Shown piece after piece: positions 8,215 to 17,803 of a DNA stretch of 64,000 nucleotides. The notes under the pieces are model-generated. The model was not told where the DNA came from. It did no database searches and saw only the letters and a program-made list of their open reading frames with translations. Positions within the stretch are counted from its first letter, which is position 1. The number at the start of each line of letters is the position of its first letter. The translations under genes were made by a program, and so were the position numbers. Source of the DNA: Actinoplanes philippinensis (lineage in GTDB: Bacteria; Actinomycetota; Actinomycetes; Mycobacteriales; Micromonosporaceae); assembly GCF_900113015.1 (NCBI RefSeq), contig NZ_FONV01000027.1, positions 1 to 64,000 on the forward strand. The letters run 5' to 3'.

Positions 8215-9123
8215 ATGCCACAGACCTGGTCCACCCGCGACGCCGTGCCGGCACGGCAGTTCGGGCACTGGCGCGAGATGATCTGCCAGGCGTTCCTCGC
8301 GCTGACCCCGGAGTCGGACCTGCGCGACGGGTTCGACGCCGGGGTCACCCAGTGGCCGCTCGGCACGCTCTCGATCGCCCGCATCACCGCGCAGCGTCAA
8401 CGCGTCGAACGTACCGAGAGTGATCTGGCGGCCGGATCACCGCCGGGCTTCTACGCCAACCTGCAACTGGCCGGGGTGAGCACGATGCGCCAGGCGGGGC
8501 GGTTCACGGTGCTGCGGCCGGGTGATGTGGCGGTCGTGGACACCGGCGAGCCGTTCACGTTCGAGTTCGGCGGCGACTTCCGGCAGCTGTCGTTCTTCGT
8601 CCCGCGGGCGCTGCTGACCGCCCAGGTCACCGGCCCGATCGCCACCGCCACCCGGATCCCGACCACGGCGGGCGCCGGCGCGGCGCTGCGGCATCTGCTG
8701 ACCGCGCTGCCGGCCGGCGTCCCGCGGCTCGCCCCGCACGCCGCCGGCGTGCTCGCGGTGGCCCTGTCCGAGTCGCCGGCGGCGGCGGCGCCGCGGCGGG
8801 CGCCGCGCAGCCACGCCCGCGCGGTCGCCGACATCGAGGAACACCTGGCCGACGACGATCTGTCACCGTCGGCGACGGCCCGGCGGCTGGACATCTCGGT
8901 ACGGTCGTTGCACGCCCTGTTCGCCGGGAGCGACCTGTCGTACGCCGCCACGGTGCGCCGCCTGCGCCTGGACCGTGCCGTCCGTGACCTGCGCGATCCG
9001 GCCCGCGCCCACCTGCGGGTCGCCGACATCGCGGCCGATGCCGGGTTCGCCGACGTCGCCGCGTTCCACCGGGCGTTCCGTCGCGCGTTCGGCGCGACTC
9101 CGGGTCAACTTCGCCGGCGGTAG
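8215..9123 (+). CDS. AraC-family transcriptional regulator
   Basis: A 302-residue regulator with an N-terminal AraC-binding-like domain (AraC_binding_2 type, GDVAVVDTGEPF) and a C-terminal pair of helix-turn-helix motifs (LSPSATARRLDISVRSLHALF and VADIAADAGFADVAAFHRAFRRAFGATP). The start is supported by AGGGAG upstream. The divergent position next to nitronate monooxygenase suggests it senses a small molecule linked to that enzyme; the ligand is unknown. Confidence 0.85.
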   Translation: MPQTWSTRDAVPARQFGHWREMICQAFLALTPESDLRDGFDAGVTQWPLGTLSIARITAQRQRVERTESDLAAGSPPGFYANLQLAGVSTMRQAGRFTVLRPGDVAVVDTGEPFTFEFGGDFRQLSFFVPRALLTAQVTGPIATATRIPTTAGAGAALRHLLTALPAGVPRLAPHAAGVLAVALSESPAAAAPRRAPRSHARAVADIEEHLADDDLSPSATARRLDISVRSLHALFAGSDLSYAATVRRLRLDRAVRDLRDPARAHLRVADIAADAGFADVAAFHRAFRRAFGATPGQLRRR

Positions 9124-9150
9124 CGTTCCCATGGCGTAGCGTCGCACGGT

Positions 9151-9612
9151 ATGGCGTACGAGGTGGATTTCGACAACGTCTCGACGACCGGCCTGGAGTC
9201 GTCGCCGGTCGCGGAGGCGCTCGCCGGCCTCCGGGCGAACGAGGCCCGCTACTTCCGGAACAAGTACGGCCACGTCTTCACCGTCGAGCCCGCCGGCGAG
9301 GCCCGGGAGACCGTCGACCGGGTGCACCACATCCTCGAGGCCGAGCGCGGGCTGGTCATCGCGTCGCCGCCGCTGGAGGCGACCGCCTTCCAGGTGGAGA
9401 ACATCCGGATGGCGTACGTGTTCTACCGGAGCGGCCTGTCGATCAACGTGATGTACACCGTGGACGACGGCGGGAAGCGGGCGGTCGGCTTCAAGCTCTC
9501 CGACGGCATGGAGGTCCCGGAGGAGCTCGGAGCGTTCAAGTTCGCCCGGCAGAAGTCGAAGCTCGCCGGCACCATCCGCGGCTCCTACTTCGTCATCAAG
9601 AAGGAGTACTGA
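9151..9612 (+). CDS. conserved hypothetical protein, 153 aa
   Basis: A soluble mixed alpha/beta protein with Lys-rich patches (KFARQKSKLAG, FVIKKEY) unusual for this window. No family is recognised. TAGCGT lies 8 nt before ATG without a ribosome site, the leaderless pattern seen elsewhere here. It stands alone downstream of the AraC gene and is convergent with the flavin monooxygenase. The function is unknown. Confidence 0.6.
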   Translation: MAYEVDFDNVSTTGLESSPVAEALAGLRANEARYFRNKYGHVFTVEPAGEARETVDRVHHILEAERGLVIASPPLEATAFQVENIRMAYVFYRSGLSINVMYTVDDGGKRAVGFKLSDGMEVPEELGAFKFARQKSKLAGTIRGSYFVIKKEY

Positions 9613-9651
9613 ACGGCAGCATGCTCCTGATCCTGCCAGGAAACCCTCGGG

Positions 9652-10701
9652 TCACTGTCCCGGCGAGCTGAGCCGGGCGCTCGCCGCGACCGTCTCCTCG
9701 GTCTCCGCGCGCCGCCGCTGCTCGTAGACGGCGAACGCGACCTCCGGATCGTCGTGCCCGGCCAGCGCCGCGGCGAGCGCCACCGCGTCCTCGGCGGCCA
9801 TCGACGCGCCCTGGGCGGCGGCCGGGACAGCGGCGTGGGCGGCGTCGCCGGCCAGCACCATGCGGGCGTTGTGCCAGCGTGGGGTGGTCGGGATGTCGTA
9901 GGCGTCGCCGCCGACGATCCGGGTGGCGGCGGCGACGACCGCGGCCACCGGGGTGGCGTCGTCCCGGCAGGTCCGCAGCGCCAGGTCGCGCCACTGCTCG
10001 GGGCTCAGCCCGGCGGCCGGCTCCGCGCCGTGGACGCGGGCGAACCACCAGGTCCGGCCGTCGCCGCCGGGCACGGTCAGGCCTGCGAACGCCCGGCTGC
10101 CCCGGATCATGTGGTACTCGTCCGGGTCGAGGCCGGCCGGGTTGCCGGGCGTGTAGCCGTAGACCACGTGCTGCCCCGCATACCTCGGCGCCGGGGCCTG
10201 CGGATCGATGACCCGGCGGGTCCGCGAATGGATGCCGTCCGCGCCGACCAGGACGTCGGCGGCCGCACGGCTGCCGTCGTCGAACTCCGCCTCGACCCCG
10301 TCCGGCCCGATCGTGGCATCGATCATCCGCCGCCCGTGCCGCACCGTGATCCCGCGGGCGATCGCGAGCTCCTGGAGCACCCGGTAGAGGGCGGCACGGG
10401 TGAGCGACCGGGCCGGCCCCTCGATCGGCCGATGCCCGAGGCGCTGTCCCCGGTCGTCGTGGAGGGCCACCGCCCGCGCCGGGAACGACACCGCCGTCAC
10501 GGCCTCCGCCGCGCCGATCGCCGCGAGCGCTGCCATGCCGTTGCGCATCACGGTGAGGAACGCGCCACCGTCCGCGCCGCCCGACGTGTGCGCCTCGTGA
10601 ATCTCCACCTCGAACCCGGCGTCGCGCAGCGCGAGAGCGGTCGCGGTCCCCGCGACCCCACCGCCGGCGACGATCACTGTGCGTACGGCCACGAGCCCCA
10701 T
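9652..10701 (-). CDS. FAD-dependent monooxygenase (PHBH-like)
   Basis: A 349-residue class A flavoprotein. It has the N-terminal Rossmann motif GGGVAGTATALALRDAG, the central VGADGIHSRTRR (DG motif) and C-terminal VLAGDAAHAAVPAAAQGASMAAEDA (GD motif binding the FAD ribityl chain). It would hydroxylate or epoxidise an organic substrate with NAD(P)H and O2. The substrate is not inferable; the closest style is the antibiotic- or aromatic-modifying monooxygenases. GTG two codons into the MGLVAVRTV leader may be the true start. Confidence 0.85.
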   Translation of the reverse strand: MGLVAVRTVIVAGGGVAGTATALALRDAGFEVEIHEAHTSGGADGGAFLTVMRNGMAALAAIGAAEAVTAVSFPARAVALHDDRGQRLGHRPIEGPARSLTRAALYRVLQELAIARGITVRHGRRMIDATIGPDGVEAEFDDGSRAAADVLVGADGIHSRTRRVIDPQAPAPRYAGQHVVYGYTPGNPAGLDPDEYHMIRGSRAFAGLTVPGGDGRTWWFARVHGAEPAAGLSPEQWRDLALRTCRDDATPVAAVVAAATRIVGGDAYDIPTTPRWHNARMVLAGDAAHAAVPAAAQGASMAAEDAVALAAALAGHDDPEVAFAVYEQRRRAETEETVAASARLSSPGQ

Positions 10702-10740
10702 CCTGCCGCACCGCCGCCACCGGCCCGACTCCTCGGCGAC

Positions 10741-10764
10741 GCGGGTGCCGGCGCCGGCACCCGC
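10741..10764. terminator. palindromic terminator after SDR gene
   Basis: A perfect 24-bp palindrome with arms GCGGGTGCCGGC lies 11 nt past the stop of the minus-strand dehydrogenase gene and just before the start of the flavin monooxygenase. Confidence 0.6.
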
Positions 10765-10775
10765 GGGTCGCGCCC

Positions 10776-11531
10776 TCAGACGCCGGCGGGCAGTGCCGGG
10801 CCGAGGAGAAGGCCGCCGTCGGGGACCAGTTCGGCGCCGGTAGCGAACGACGCCTCACCCGAGGTCAGGTAGAGCAGCGCGGCGGTGACGTCGGCGGGTT
10901 CGCCGAGTCGGGGGACGGCGTACGGCCGCGGGTCGTAGAAGTCGGCGATCGGCCGCCCGCCGGGGGTGGCCGGCTCGTTGATCAGCTTGGTGGAGACGAC
11001 GCCGGGGTGGATGGCGTTGACCCGGATGTTGTCGCGGCCCAGCTCCAGCGCGGCGCTGAGGGTCAGCCCACGGACCGCCCACTTGGCGGCGGCGTAGGGT
11101 GCGTAGAGCGCGGTTCCGCCGTACGCCATGGCCGATCCGATGTTGACGATGACGCCGCCCCCGGCGCGCCGCATCGCCGGGGTGACGGCCCTGATGCCGA
11201 GAAACTGTCCGGTGACGTTGACGGCGAACGTGTGGTCCCAGACGGCCGGGTCGGTGGCCTCGATCGTGGTGGCGGAGTTCTGCACGCCCGCGTTGTTGAC
11301 CAGGATCGTGAGCCGGCCGGAACGCTGCTCGGCCGCGGCCACGGCGGCGGCCCAGTCGTCCTCGCGGGCGACGTCGAGGCAGACGGCCAGCGCGCGGTCG
11401 CCGAGCTCGGTGGCGAGAGCCTCCGCCCTTGCCAGGCCGCCGGCCGTGCTGCCGATGACGACGGTCGCGCCCTCGGCGTACCACCGGCGCGTGGCCGGAG
11501 AGAAGCGGGCCGCGATCCTCTCTGCCGCCAC
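10776..11531 (-). pseudogene. short-chain dehydrogenase lacking the N-terminal NAD(P)-binding motif
   Basis: The body is a clear classical SDR: WYAEGATVVIGST (second strand), LDVAREDDW, LVNNAGVQNS (NNAG motif), catalytic NIGSAMAYGG with YAAAK, and a C-terminal TGAELVPDGG. However, the first strand and TGxxxGxG cofactor loop, expected about 25 residues before WYAEG, are absent. The frame instead continues into the antisense strand of the TetR gene, and the nominal GTG start gives an unrelated leader. An SDR without the glycine motif should not bind NAD(P), so the gene is probably inactivated by a deletion that also removed its promoter. Homology begins at about position 11485. Confidence 0.7.
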
Positions 11532-12099
11532 CGGCCTGTTCCTGAGTGCGGGCTATGACGGCACCTCGCTCGCCCGGATCGCCGAGGCGGCCGGCGTCTC
11601 CAAGGCCACGCTCTTCAAGCAGTTCCCCACCAAAGCGGCGCTGTTCGACGCGATCGTCACCGAGTCGTGGCAGGTCGAGGAGGACGCCGGGCCCGAGCCG
11701 CCGGCCGGCGACCTGCGCGCCGGGCTGACCATGATCGGTCACCGCTACGCCGACCTGCTGACCCGTCCGGGCATGACCGCCCTGTTCCGCATCGTCATCG
11801 CGGAGCTGCCGCGGTTCCCCGAGCTCGGCGAGGCCCAGTTCAGCCGGGGCAAGATGCCCTACTTCACGTCGGTCAGCCGTTACCTCGCCGCTGCGCACGC
11901 CGCCGGGTCGGCGCGGGTCCACGACGCCGACCTCGCCGCGACACAGTTCCTCGGCATGATCGCCAACTTCGTCTTCTGGCCCACGCTGCTGCTCACCGAC
12001 TGGGCGCCGGCCCGGCCCGCGGTCGACCAGGCCGTCGAGGAGGCGGTCGCCACCATGGTCGCCCGCTACCAGGCCGTGGTGCCCGCCTCGGCGGGGTAG
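11491..12099 (+). CDS. TetR-family regulator, start possibly damaged
   Basis: A 202-residue protein with an N-terminal TetR HTH (RAAILSAATGLFLSAGYDGTSLARIAEAAGVSKATLFKQFPTKAALF, split here as the family helix 1 to 4 segment) and a TetR_C ligand domain ending FWPTLLLTDW. GTG 11491 is the only in-frame start giving a normal-length protein, but it lacks a ribosome site and sits directly at the truncated 5-prime end of the divergent dehydrogenase. In this family the regulator and dehydrogenase normally share an intergenic promoter-operator, which is missing here. The protein could be intact but poorly expressed. Confidence 0.7.
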   Translation: MAGEKRAAILSAATGLFLSAGYDGTSLARIAEAAGVSKATLFKQFPTKAALFDAIVTESWQVEEDAGPEPPAGDLRAGLTMIGHRYADLLTRPGMTALFRIVIAELPRFPELGEAQFSRGKMPYFTSVSRYLAAAHAAGSARVHDADLAATQFLGMIANFVFWPTLLLTDWAPARPAVDQAVEEAVATMVARYQAVVPASAG

Positions 12100-12250
12100 C
12101 AGCCACGGAACGGGTCGGGCGGCGACCCCGCCGGGGCGGTCTCGGCGGCGTCCATGCCGACGCGGCCGGTGTCGAGCAGGCCGGCGGGCGAGACCCGGCC
12201 ACCCTCGCCGAGCAGGTCGTCGCGGTCGGCCGGGACGTGGTCGAGCAGGG

Positions 12251-13039
12251 TCAGGGCTTGCGGCCCACACCGCAGAACTGGTCGATGTCCGGGGTGTCGT
12301 CCTCCGGGCGCCAGCGGGTCACCGGGACCACGCCCGGCTCCACCAGCTCCAGCCCGTCGAAGAACCGCGCGAGACGGGCCGGGCTGCGCAGGAAGTACGG
12401 CTGGGCGGCCGACTCGTTCCAGATCCGGGCCGCCTCGACGTTGGCCGGGGTGATGTCGGCGCCGTCGTAGATCGCCAGGTAGCTTCCGGACGGGACGGCC
12501 GCCATCGCCCGGCGCACCATGTCCTGGGCCACCGCGTCGTCCTCGACGTGCCCGAGAACCCCCATGAACAGCACCGCCACCGGCCGGGTGAAGTCGAGCG
12601 TCCCACCCGCCTCGCGCAGCACCAGATCCATGTCGTGCATGTCGGCGTCGACGTAGTCGGTGACGCCGTCGGGGTGGCTCTCCAGCAGCGCCCGCGCGTG
12701 CGAGAGCACCAGCGGGTCGTTGTCGACGTAGACCACCCGGCTCTCCGGCGCCACCGACTGCGCGACCTGGTGCGTGTTGTTCGCGGTCGGCAGGCCGGTC
12801 CCGATGTCCAGGAACTGCCGCACACCGGCCTCCGCGGCCAGGAAACGGACGGCGCGGATCAGGTACGCCCGGCTCAGGCGGGCGCTCTCGGCCAGCTCGG
12901 GACGGCTGGCGAGGATCTGCTCACCGACCGCCCGGTCGACGGCGAAGTTGTCCTTGCCGCCCAGCAGGAAGTTCCAGATGCGGGCGGTCTGCGGGACCGA
13001 GGCGTCGAGCGTGGGCGGCAGATCGCGGTCGTTCGGCAT
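12251..13039 (-). CDS. DUF574 SAM-dependent methyltransferase
   Basis: A 262-residue member of the S-adenosyl methyltransferase family PF04672, abundant in Actinobacteria. Typical features are the N-terminal PQTARIWNFLLGGKDNF, the SAM motif FLDIGTGLPTANNTH around residue 72, VVYVDNDPLVLSHARALL, and DFTRPVAVLFMGVLGH. The physiological substrate of the family is unknown; many copies are linked to DUF397/XRE pairs, but none is adjacent here. The start is fixed by AGGAG 6 nt before ATG. It is divergent from the AraC gene of the hydroxyquinol operon. Confidence 0.85.
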   Translation of the reverse strand: MPNDRDLPPTLDASVPQTARIWNFLLGGKDNFAVDRAVGEQILASRPELAESARLSRAYLIRAVRFLAAEAGVRQFLDIGTGLPTANNTHQVAQSVAPESRVVYVDNDPLVLSHARALLESHPDGVTDYVDADMHDMDLVLREAGGTLDFTRPVAVLFMGVLGHVEDDAVAQDMVRRAMAAVPSGSYLAIYDGADITPANVEAARIWNESAAQPYFLRSPARLARFFDGLELVEPGVVPVTRWRPEDDTPDIDQFCGVGRKP

Positions 13040-13132
13040 GGCGGCTCCTATGTGGATCGAGGGGGCGGGGTAAGCGTAGTCACCGTCGCCGGGGCGCTTG
13101 TTCCGAGGCGGCGCCCGCCGGAGACTGGGGGC

Positions 13133-14122
13133 GTGATCGAGGACACAGCGACGGCCGGGCGGGTACGGCGGTTCAGCACGGCGGAGTTGCCGGAGGCACG
13201 GCGCGTCGAGCTGTGGGAGGACCACAACCGGGCCGCGCTGATCGGGCTGCGGTGCCGGCTGCTCGGCGACACCCCCTTCGACGGCACCGAGCTGAACCTG
13301 CAGCTCGACCGGCTGCAACTGGCCCGGGTGCGGGGCACCTCGCACGTCGTCGAGCGGCCCGCCGACGTGATCCGCCGCAGCCCCGCCGACGCCGTCGCGG
13401 TGTATCTCACCCTGGTCGGGGAGGCGTTCTTCTACCACGACGGCGGGGTGCTCACCCTGCGGCCGGGGCAGGCGCTGATCTGCGACGCCGACCGGCCGTT
13501 CATGCGCGGCTTCTCGCACGGCCTCGACGAGCTCGCGATCAAGGTGCCCCGCGGGGTCTTCCACGATCTCACCGGACTGGAGTCGGTCCGGGCGCCGATC
13601 GTCCGGGCCACCTCCCGGGCGCTGGCCCGGACCGCGGGGACCGCGCTGCGCGCCGGCGGCGCCGTGGACGAGCCGGCCCTGCTGCACCTGATCGCCGACC
13701 TGACCGGCCGTCGCGTCGCCGACCCGGCCACCGTGCACCTGGCCAACGCCCGCGCGTTCATCGAGGACCACCTGACCGACCCCGGCCTCACCGCCACCCG
13801 GGTCGCCGCGGGCATCGGGATCAGCGAACGGCACCTGTCGCGCGCCTTCGCCGGCGCCGGGACGAGCCTGCCCCGGCACATCCTGGCCCGCCGCCTGGAC
13901 CGGGCGCACCGGCTGCTCGCGGCCGTCCCGCGCACCCCGGTCGCCGAGGTCGCCGCCGCGTGCGGGTTCCATTCGCGCACCTACTTCGCGCAGGCGTTCC
14001 GCGAGCGCTTCGGGATCCGCCCCACGGATGTACGGAAATCCGCCACACCATCGGACTTCCGCCCGATCACCGGCCCCGCCGTTGCCGGCCCGCCCGGGGC
14101 GCCCGCCAATGACTACTCATGA
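13133..14122 (+). CDS. AraC-family regulator of the hydroxyquinol operon
   Basis: A 329-residue regulator with an AraC_binding_2-like sensor (HVVERPADVIRRSPADAV, GQALICDADRPF) and two C-terminal HTH motifs (TRVAAGIGISERHLSRAF and VAEVAAACGFHSRTYFAQAFRERFGIRP). Its stop overlaps the start of the hydroxylase gene by 4 nt (ATGA), so regulator and enzymes are translated from one message. It probably activates the operon in response to an aromatic substrate or intermediate. GTG start; GAGACT 6 nt upstream may be a leaderless -10. Confidence 0.85.
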   Translation: MIEDTATAGRVRRFSTAELPEARRVELWEDHNRAALIGLRCRLLGDTPFDGTELNLQLDRLQLARVRGTSHVVERPADVIRRSPADAVAVYLTLVGEAFFYHDGGVLTLRPGQALICDADRPFMRGFSHGLDELAIKVPRGVFHDLTGLESVRAPIVRATSRALARTAGTALRAGGAVDEPALLHLIADLTGRRVADPATVHLANARAFIEDHLTDPGLTATRVAAGIGISERHLSRAFAGAGTSLPRHILARRLDRAHRLLAAVPRTPVAEVAAACGFHSRTYFAQAFRERFGIRPTDVRKSATPSDFRPITGPAVAGPPGAPANDYS

Positions 14123-15873
14123 CGGTGACCACTGATGTCCTGATCGTCGGATCCGGCCCGGCGGGCGCGGGCGCGGCGCTGCTGCTCGCCACCCTCGGCA
14201 TCCCCAACATCATGATCACGAAGTACCGGTGGACGGCGAACACGCCCCGCGCGCACATCACCAACCAGCGCGCGATGGAGGTCTTCCGGGACGCCGGCAT
14301 CGAGGACCAGGTGCTCGCCGACGCGACCGGGCACCACCTGATGGGCGACACCGTCTTCTGCACCTCGATCGCCGGGGAGGAGATCGGCCGGATCCTGACC
14401 TGGGGCACCCACCCGGCGCGGCACGGCGACTACCGGCTCGCCTCGCCGTGCCTGCCGGTCGACATCCCGCAGAACCGTCTGGAGCCGATCCTGGTCCGCA
14501 ACGCCACCGAGCGTGGCACCCAGACCCGCTTCTCCACCGAATACCTCGGCCACCGGCAGGACCCCGACGGTGTGGACGTCGACGTGCGCGACCGGCTGAC
14601 CGGACGCGAGTACACCATCCGCGCCAAGTACCTGATCGGCGCGGACGGCGCACGCTCGCAGGTGGCCGAGGACCTGGGCCTGCCCATGGAGGGCCGGATG
14701 GACATCGCCGGGTCGATGAACATCACCTTCCGGGCGGACCTCACGCCGTACGTCGGAAATCGCCCCTCGGTCCTGTACTGGGTGATCCAGCCGGGCTCGA
14801 ACGTGGGCGGGATCGGCGCCGGTCTGGTGCGGATGGTCCGGCCCTGGAACGAGTGGCTGATCGTGTGGGGCTACGACATCGACGGGCCCGCGCCGGTCGT
14901 CGACGAGACCGCCGCGACAGCGATCGTGCGCGGCCTGCTCGGCCTGCCCGACATCGACGTCGAGATCACCGGCACCTCCCTCTGGGGCAACAACGAGAGG
15001 TACGCGACCCGCCTGCACTCCGGCCGGGTGTTCTGCGCCGGCGACGCCGTGCACCGGCACCCGCCGTCCAACGGGCTCGGCTCCAACACCTCGATCCAGG
15101 ACTCCTACAACCTGGCGTGGAAGCTGGCCGCCGTGCTCCGCGGCCAGGCCGGCCCGTCACTGCTGGACACCTACACCACCGAACGCGCCCCGGTCGCCGA
15201 GCAGATCGTGCGGCGCGCCAACCGGTCCAGCCGCGAGTTCGTCCAGTTCTTCGAGGTGCTGGGGCTGCTCGACGCCCGGGACGAGGCGGAGATGGTGGCC
15301 CGGATCGAGGAGCGCAAGGCCAACACCCCGGCCGGCGCCGCCAAGCGGGCCGCGCTGGTGGCGGCGATGGAGCTCAAGCACTACGAGTTCAACGCGCACG
15401 GCGTCGAACTGGGCCAGTTCTACGAGTCCGCGGCGATCGCCGGCGACGGCACGTCCCGGCCCGTCCCGGCACGCGACCCGGAGCTGTACTTCGAGGCGTC
15501 GACCGTACCCGGATCGCGTCTGCCGCACGTGTGGGTCGGCGATGCCCGCACCCGCGTCTCCACCCTCGACCTCGCGCCGATGACCCGGTTCACGCTGTTC
15601 ACCGGCATCGCGGGGGAGGCGTGGGCGGCCGCCGCCGAGAAGGTGTCGGCGGAGCTGGGCGTGCCGGTGGAGACTGTGGTGATCGGGCCCGGCCGGGCGG
15701 TCACCGACCTGTACTACGACTGGGCCCGGGCACGCGAGGTCGAGGAGGACGGGGTGATCCTGGTGCGCCCGGACAAGCACATCGGCTGGCGCTCGGCACG
15801 GCTGCCCGCCGACCCGGTGGCGGCGCTGCGGGACGCGCTGGCCACGATCCTCGGGCGGAGCCGTACCCGATGA
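14119..15873 (+). CDS. FAD-dependent aromatic hydroxylase, TfdB/resorcinol hydroxylase-like
   Basis: A 584-residue flavoprotein monooxygenase of the phenol/2,4-dichlorophenol hydroxylase group. It carries GSGPAGAG (residues 11-18) for the ADP part of FAD, GADGARS (174-180), [17 protein letters not shown] (308-324) for the flavin ribityl chain, and a C-terminal thioredoxin-like domain characteristic of this group. Given the downstream dioxygenase and maleylacetate reductase, it most likely ortho-hydroxylates resorcinol or a related phenol to hydroxyquinol. Start and stop overlap the neighbours by 4 nt, indicating translational coupling. Confidence 0.85.
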   Translation: MTVTTDVLIVGSGPAGAGAALLLATLGIPNIMITKYRWTANTPRAHITNQRAMEVFRDAGIEDQVLADATGHHLMGDTVFCTSIAGEEIGRILTWGTHPARHGDYRLASPCLPVDIPQNRLEPILVRNATERGTQTRFSTEYLGHRQDPDGVDVDVRDRLTGREYTIRAKYLIGADGARSQVAEDLGLPMEGRMDIAGSMNITFRADLTPYVGNRPSVLYWVIQPGSNVGGIGAGLVRMVRPWNEWLIVWGYDIDGPAPVVDETAATAIVRGLLGLPDIDVEITGTSLWGNNERYATRLHSGRVFCAGDAVHRHPPSNGLGSNTSIQDSYNLAWKLAAVLRGQAGPSLLDTYTTERAPVAEQIVRRANRSSREFVQFFEVLGLLDARDEAEMVARIEERKANTPAGAAKRAALVAAMELKHYEFNAHGVELGQFYESAAIAGDGTSRPVPARDPELYFEASTVPGSRLPHVWVGDARTRVSTLDLAPMTRFTLFTGIAGEAWAAAAEKVSAELGVPVETVVIGPGRAVTDLYYDWARAREVEEDGVILVRPDKHIGWRSARLPADPVAALRDALATILGRSRTR

Positions 15874-16886
15874 ACCTGCGCTTCACCCACGAGACGCTGC
15901 CGCAACGGGTGGTCTTCGGCCCGGCCGCCGAGCATCTCGCCGCCGAGGTGGCCCGGCTCGGCGAGCGGCCGCTGGTGATCGGCCGGGCCGCCGCCGACCT
16001 GCTGCCCGGCGTCCCCCGGCACCGCGAGGTGGTCATGCACGTGCCGGTCGCCGTCGCCGAACGGGCCCGCGCCGTCACCGCCGGCATCGGCGCCGACGTG
16101 CTGGTCAGCATCGGCGGCGGCTCGGCCACCGGGCTGGCCAAGGCGGTCGCGCTCACCACCGGGCTGCCGATCGTCGCGGTGCCGACCACCTACGCCGGAT
16201 CCGAGGCCACCGACGTGTGGGGCCTGACCGACGACGGCCGCAAGACCACCGGCGCCGACCGGCGGGTCCTGCCCCGCACCGTCGTGTACGACGCGACCCT
16301 CACCCGCAGCCTGCCGGCCGACCTGAGCATCGCCTCCGGGCTCAACGCCGTCGCCCACTGCGTCGACTCGCTGTGGGCGCCCCGCGCCGACCCGATCAAC
16401 CAGGCCCTCGCCCTCGCCGGGATCCGCGCGCTCACCGCCGGCCTCACCGGCATCGCCGCACGGCCCGACGACCTTGCCGGGCGCGAGCAGACGCTGTACG
16501 GGGCACACCTCGCGGCGGTCGCCTTCGCCTCGGCGGGCTCCGGACTGCACCACAAGATCTGTCACGTGCTCGGCGGCATGTTCGACCTCCCGCATGCGCA
16601 GACCCACGCGGTCGTTCTGCCGTACGTCATGGCCTTGAACGCCCACACGGTCCGCCCTCTGCTCGCCGGCGCCTTCGGCCCGGACGGCCTGCAGGGGTTG
16701 CGCGACCGGATCGGCGCCCCGCGCGCCCTGCGCGACTACGGGTTCCGGGACAGCGACATCCCGGCCGCCGTCGCCGCGATCCTGCCGATCGTGCCACCGG
16801 GCAACCCGGTCGCCGTGACCGGCGGCGACCTCACCGACCTCCTGCGCCACGCGTGGGCCGGAGACCCCCCAGGAGACCAGCGATGA
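15870..16886 (+). CDS. maleylacetate reductase
   Basis: A 338-residue iron-type alcohol dehydrogenase-fold enzyme. It contains [16 protein letters not shown] (NADH-binding), [45 protein letters not shown] and a His-rich [23 protein letters not shown], all signature segments of maleylacetate reductases. It reduces maleylacetate to 3-oxoadipate, the last specific step before the beta-ketoadipate pathway. It is coupled by ATGA overlaps to the hydroxylase upstream and the dioxygenase downstream. Confidence 0.9.
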   Translation: MNLRFTHETLPQRVVFGPAAEHLAAEVARLGERPLVIGRAAADLLPGVPRHREVVMHVPVAVAERARAVTAGIGADVLVSIGGGSATGLAKAVALTTGLPIVAVPTTYAGSEATDVWGLTDDGRKTTGADRRVLPRTVVYDATLTRSLPADLSIASGLNAVAHCVDSLWAPRADPINQALALAGIRALTAGLTGIAARPDDLAGREQTLYGAHLAAVAFASAGSGLHHKICHVLGGMFDLPHAQTHAVVLPYVMALNAHTVRPLLAGAFGPDGLQGLRDRIGAPRALRDYGFRDSDIPAAVAAILPIVPPGNPVAVTGGDLTDLLRHAWAGDPPGDQR

Positions 16887-17755
16887 CCGACGAGCAGCAA
16901 CGCCGCGAACAACAGCTCGCCGACCGGGTGGCCGCCTCGTTCGACGGCACACCCGACGCGCGCCTCAAGGAGCTGATGCAGGCGCTCACCCGGCACCTGC
17001 ACGCGTTCGTCCGCGAGGTGCGCCTCACCGAGGCCGAATGGCAGCAGGCCATCGCGTTCCTCACCGCGGCCGGGCACATCACCGACGACCGGCGGCAGGA
17101 GTTCATCCTGCTCTCCGACGTGCTCGGCGTGTCGATGCAGACCATCACCGTCAACAACGAGGCCTACCTGGACGCCACCGAGGCCACCGTCGTCGGCCCG
17201 TTCTTCGTCGCCGGCGCCCCGGAGATCCCGCTCGGCGGCGACATCTCCGGCGGCGCGCCCGGCCGGCCGTGCTGGGTCGAGGGCACCGTCACCGACACGG
17301 CCGGCCGGCCGGTCCCGGGCGCGCGGATCGAGGTCTGGGAGGCCGACGACGACGGCTTCTACGACGTCCAGTACGACGACGACCGGGTCGCCGCCCGCGG
17401 CCGCCTGACCGCCGGTCCCGACGGATCGTTCCGCTTCTGGGCGATCACCCCCACGCCGTACCCGATTCCGCACGACGGGCCGGTGGGCCGGCTGCTCGCG
17501 GCGACCGGCCGGTCCCCGATGCGGGCCTCGCACCTGCACTTCCTGGTCGAGGCGCCCGGGTTGCGGACCCTCGTCACGCACATCTTCGTCCGCGGCGACG
17601 ACCGGCTCGACTCCGACAGCGTCTTCGGGGTACGGGACTCGCTGATCCGCGACTTCGAGCCGCAGCCCGCCGGCGCCCCGGCCCCGGACGGCCGTGACCT
17701 GGGCGGCCGGCCCTGGAGCCGGGTGCGGTTCGACATCGTCCTCGCCCCGTCATGA
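16883..17755 (+). CDS. hydroxyquinol 1,2-dioxygenase (intradiol)
   Basis: A 290-residue non-heme Fe(III) intradiol dioxygenase. The N-terminal helical dimerisation domain ([29 protein letters not shown]) precedes the beta-sandwich core [30 protein letters not shown]. Predicted iron ligands are Tyr160, Tyr193, His217 and His219, with the same spacing (33, 24, 2) that I recall for the Nocardioides hydroxyquinol enzyme. It opens hydroxyquinol between C1 and C2 to maleylacetate, the substrate of the preceding gene product. It is last in the operon; a short CCCCGGCCGGGG palindrome at 17756-17767 follows the stop and may aid termination. Confidence 0.9.
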   Translation: MTDEQQRREQQLADRVAASFDGTPDARLKELMQALTRHLHAFVREVRLTEAEWQQAIAFLTAAGHITDDRRQEFILLSDVLGVSMQTITVNNEAYLDATEATVVGPFFVAGAPEIPLGGDISGGAPGRPCWVEGTVTDTAGRPVPGARIEVWEADDDGFYDVQYDDDRVAARGRLTAGPDGSFRFWAITPTPYPIPHDGPVGRLLAATGRSPMRASHLHFLVEAPGLRTLVTHIFVRGDDRLDSDSVFGVRDSLIRDFEPQPAGAPAPDGRDLGGRPWSRVRFDIVLAPS

Positions 17756-17803
17756 CCCCGGCCGGGGACCGCGCAACGTCCCGGGATGGGAGAACATGAC
17801 GCG

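Noticed and set aside
12100-12250. Fragment of a coding gene between TetR and the DUF574 methyltransferase
   Set aside because: A plus-strand stretch reads LAEQVVAVGRDVVEQG in one frame, but there is no start, stop or conserved continuation; treated as intergenic.
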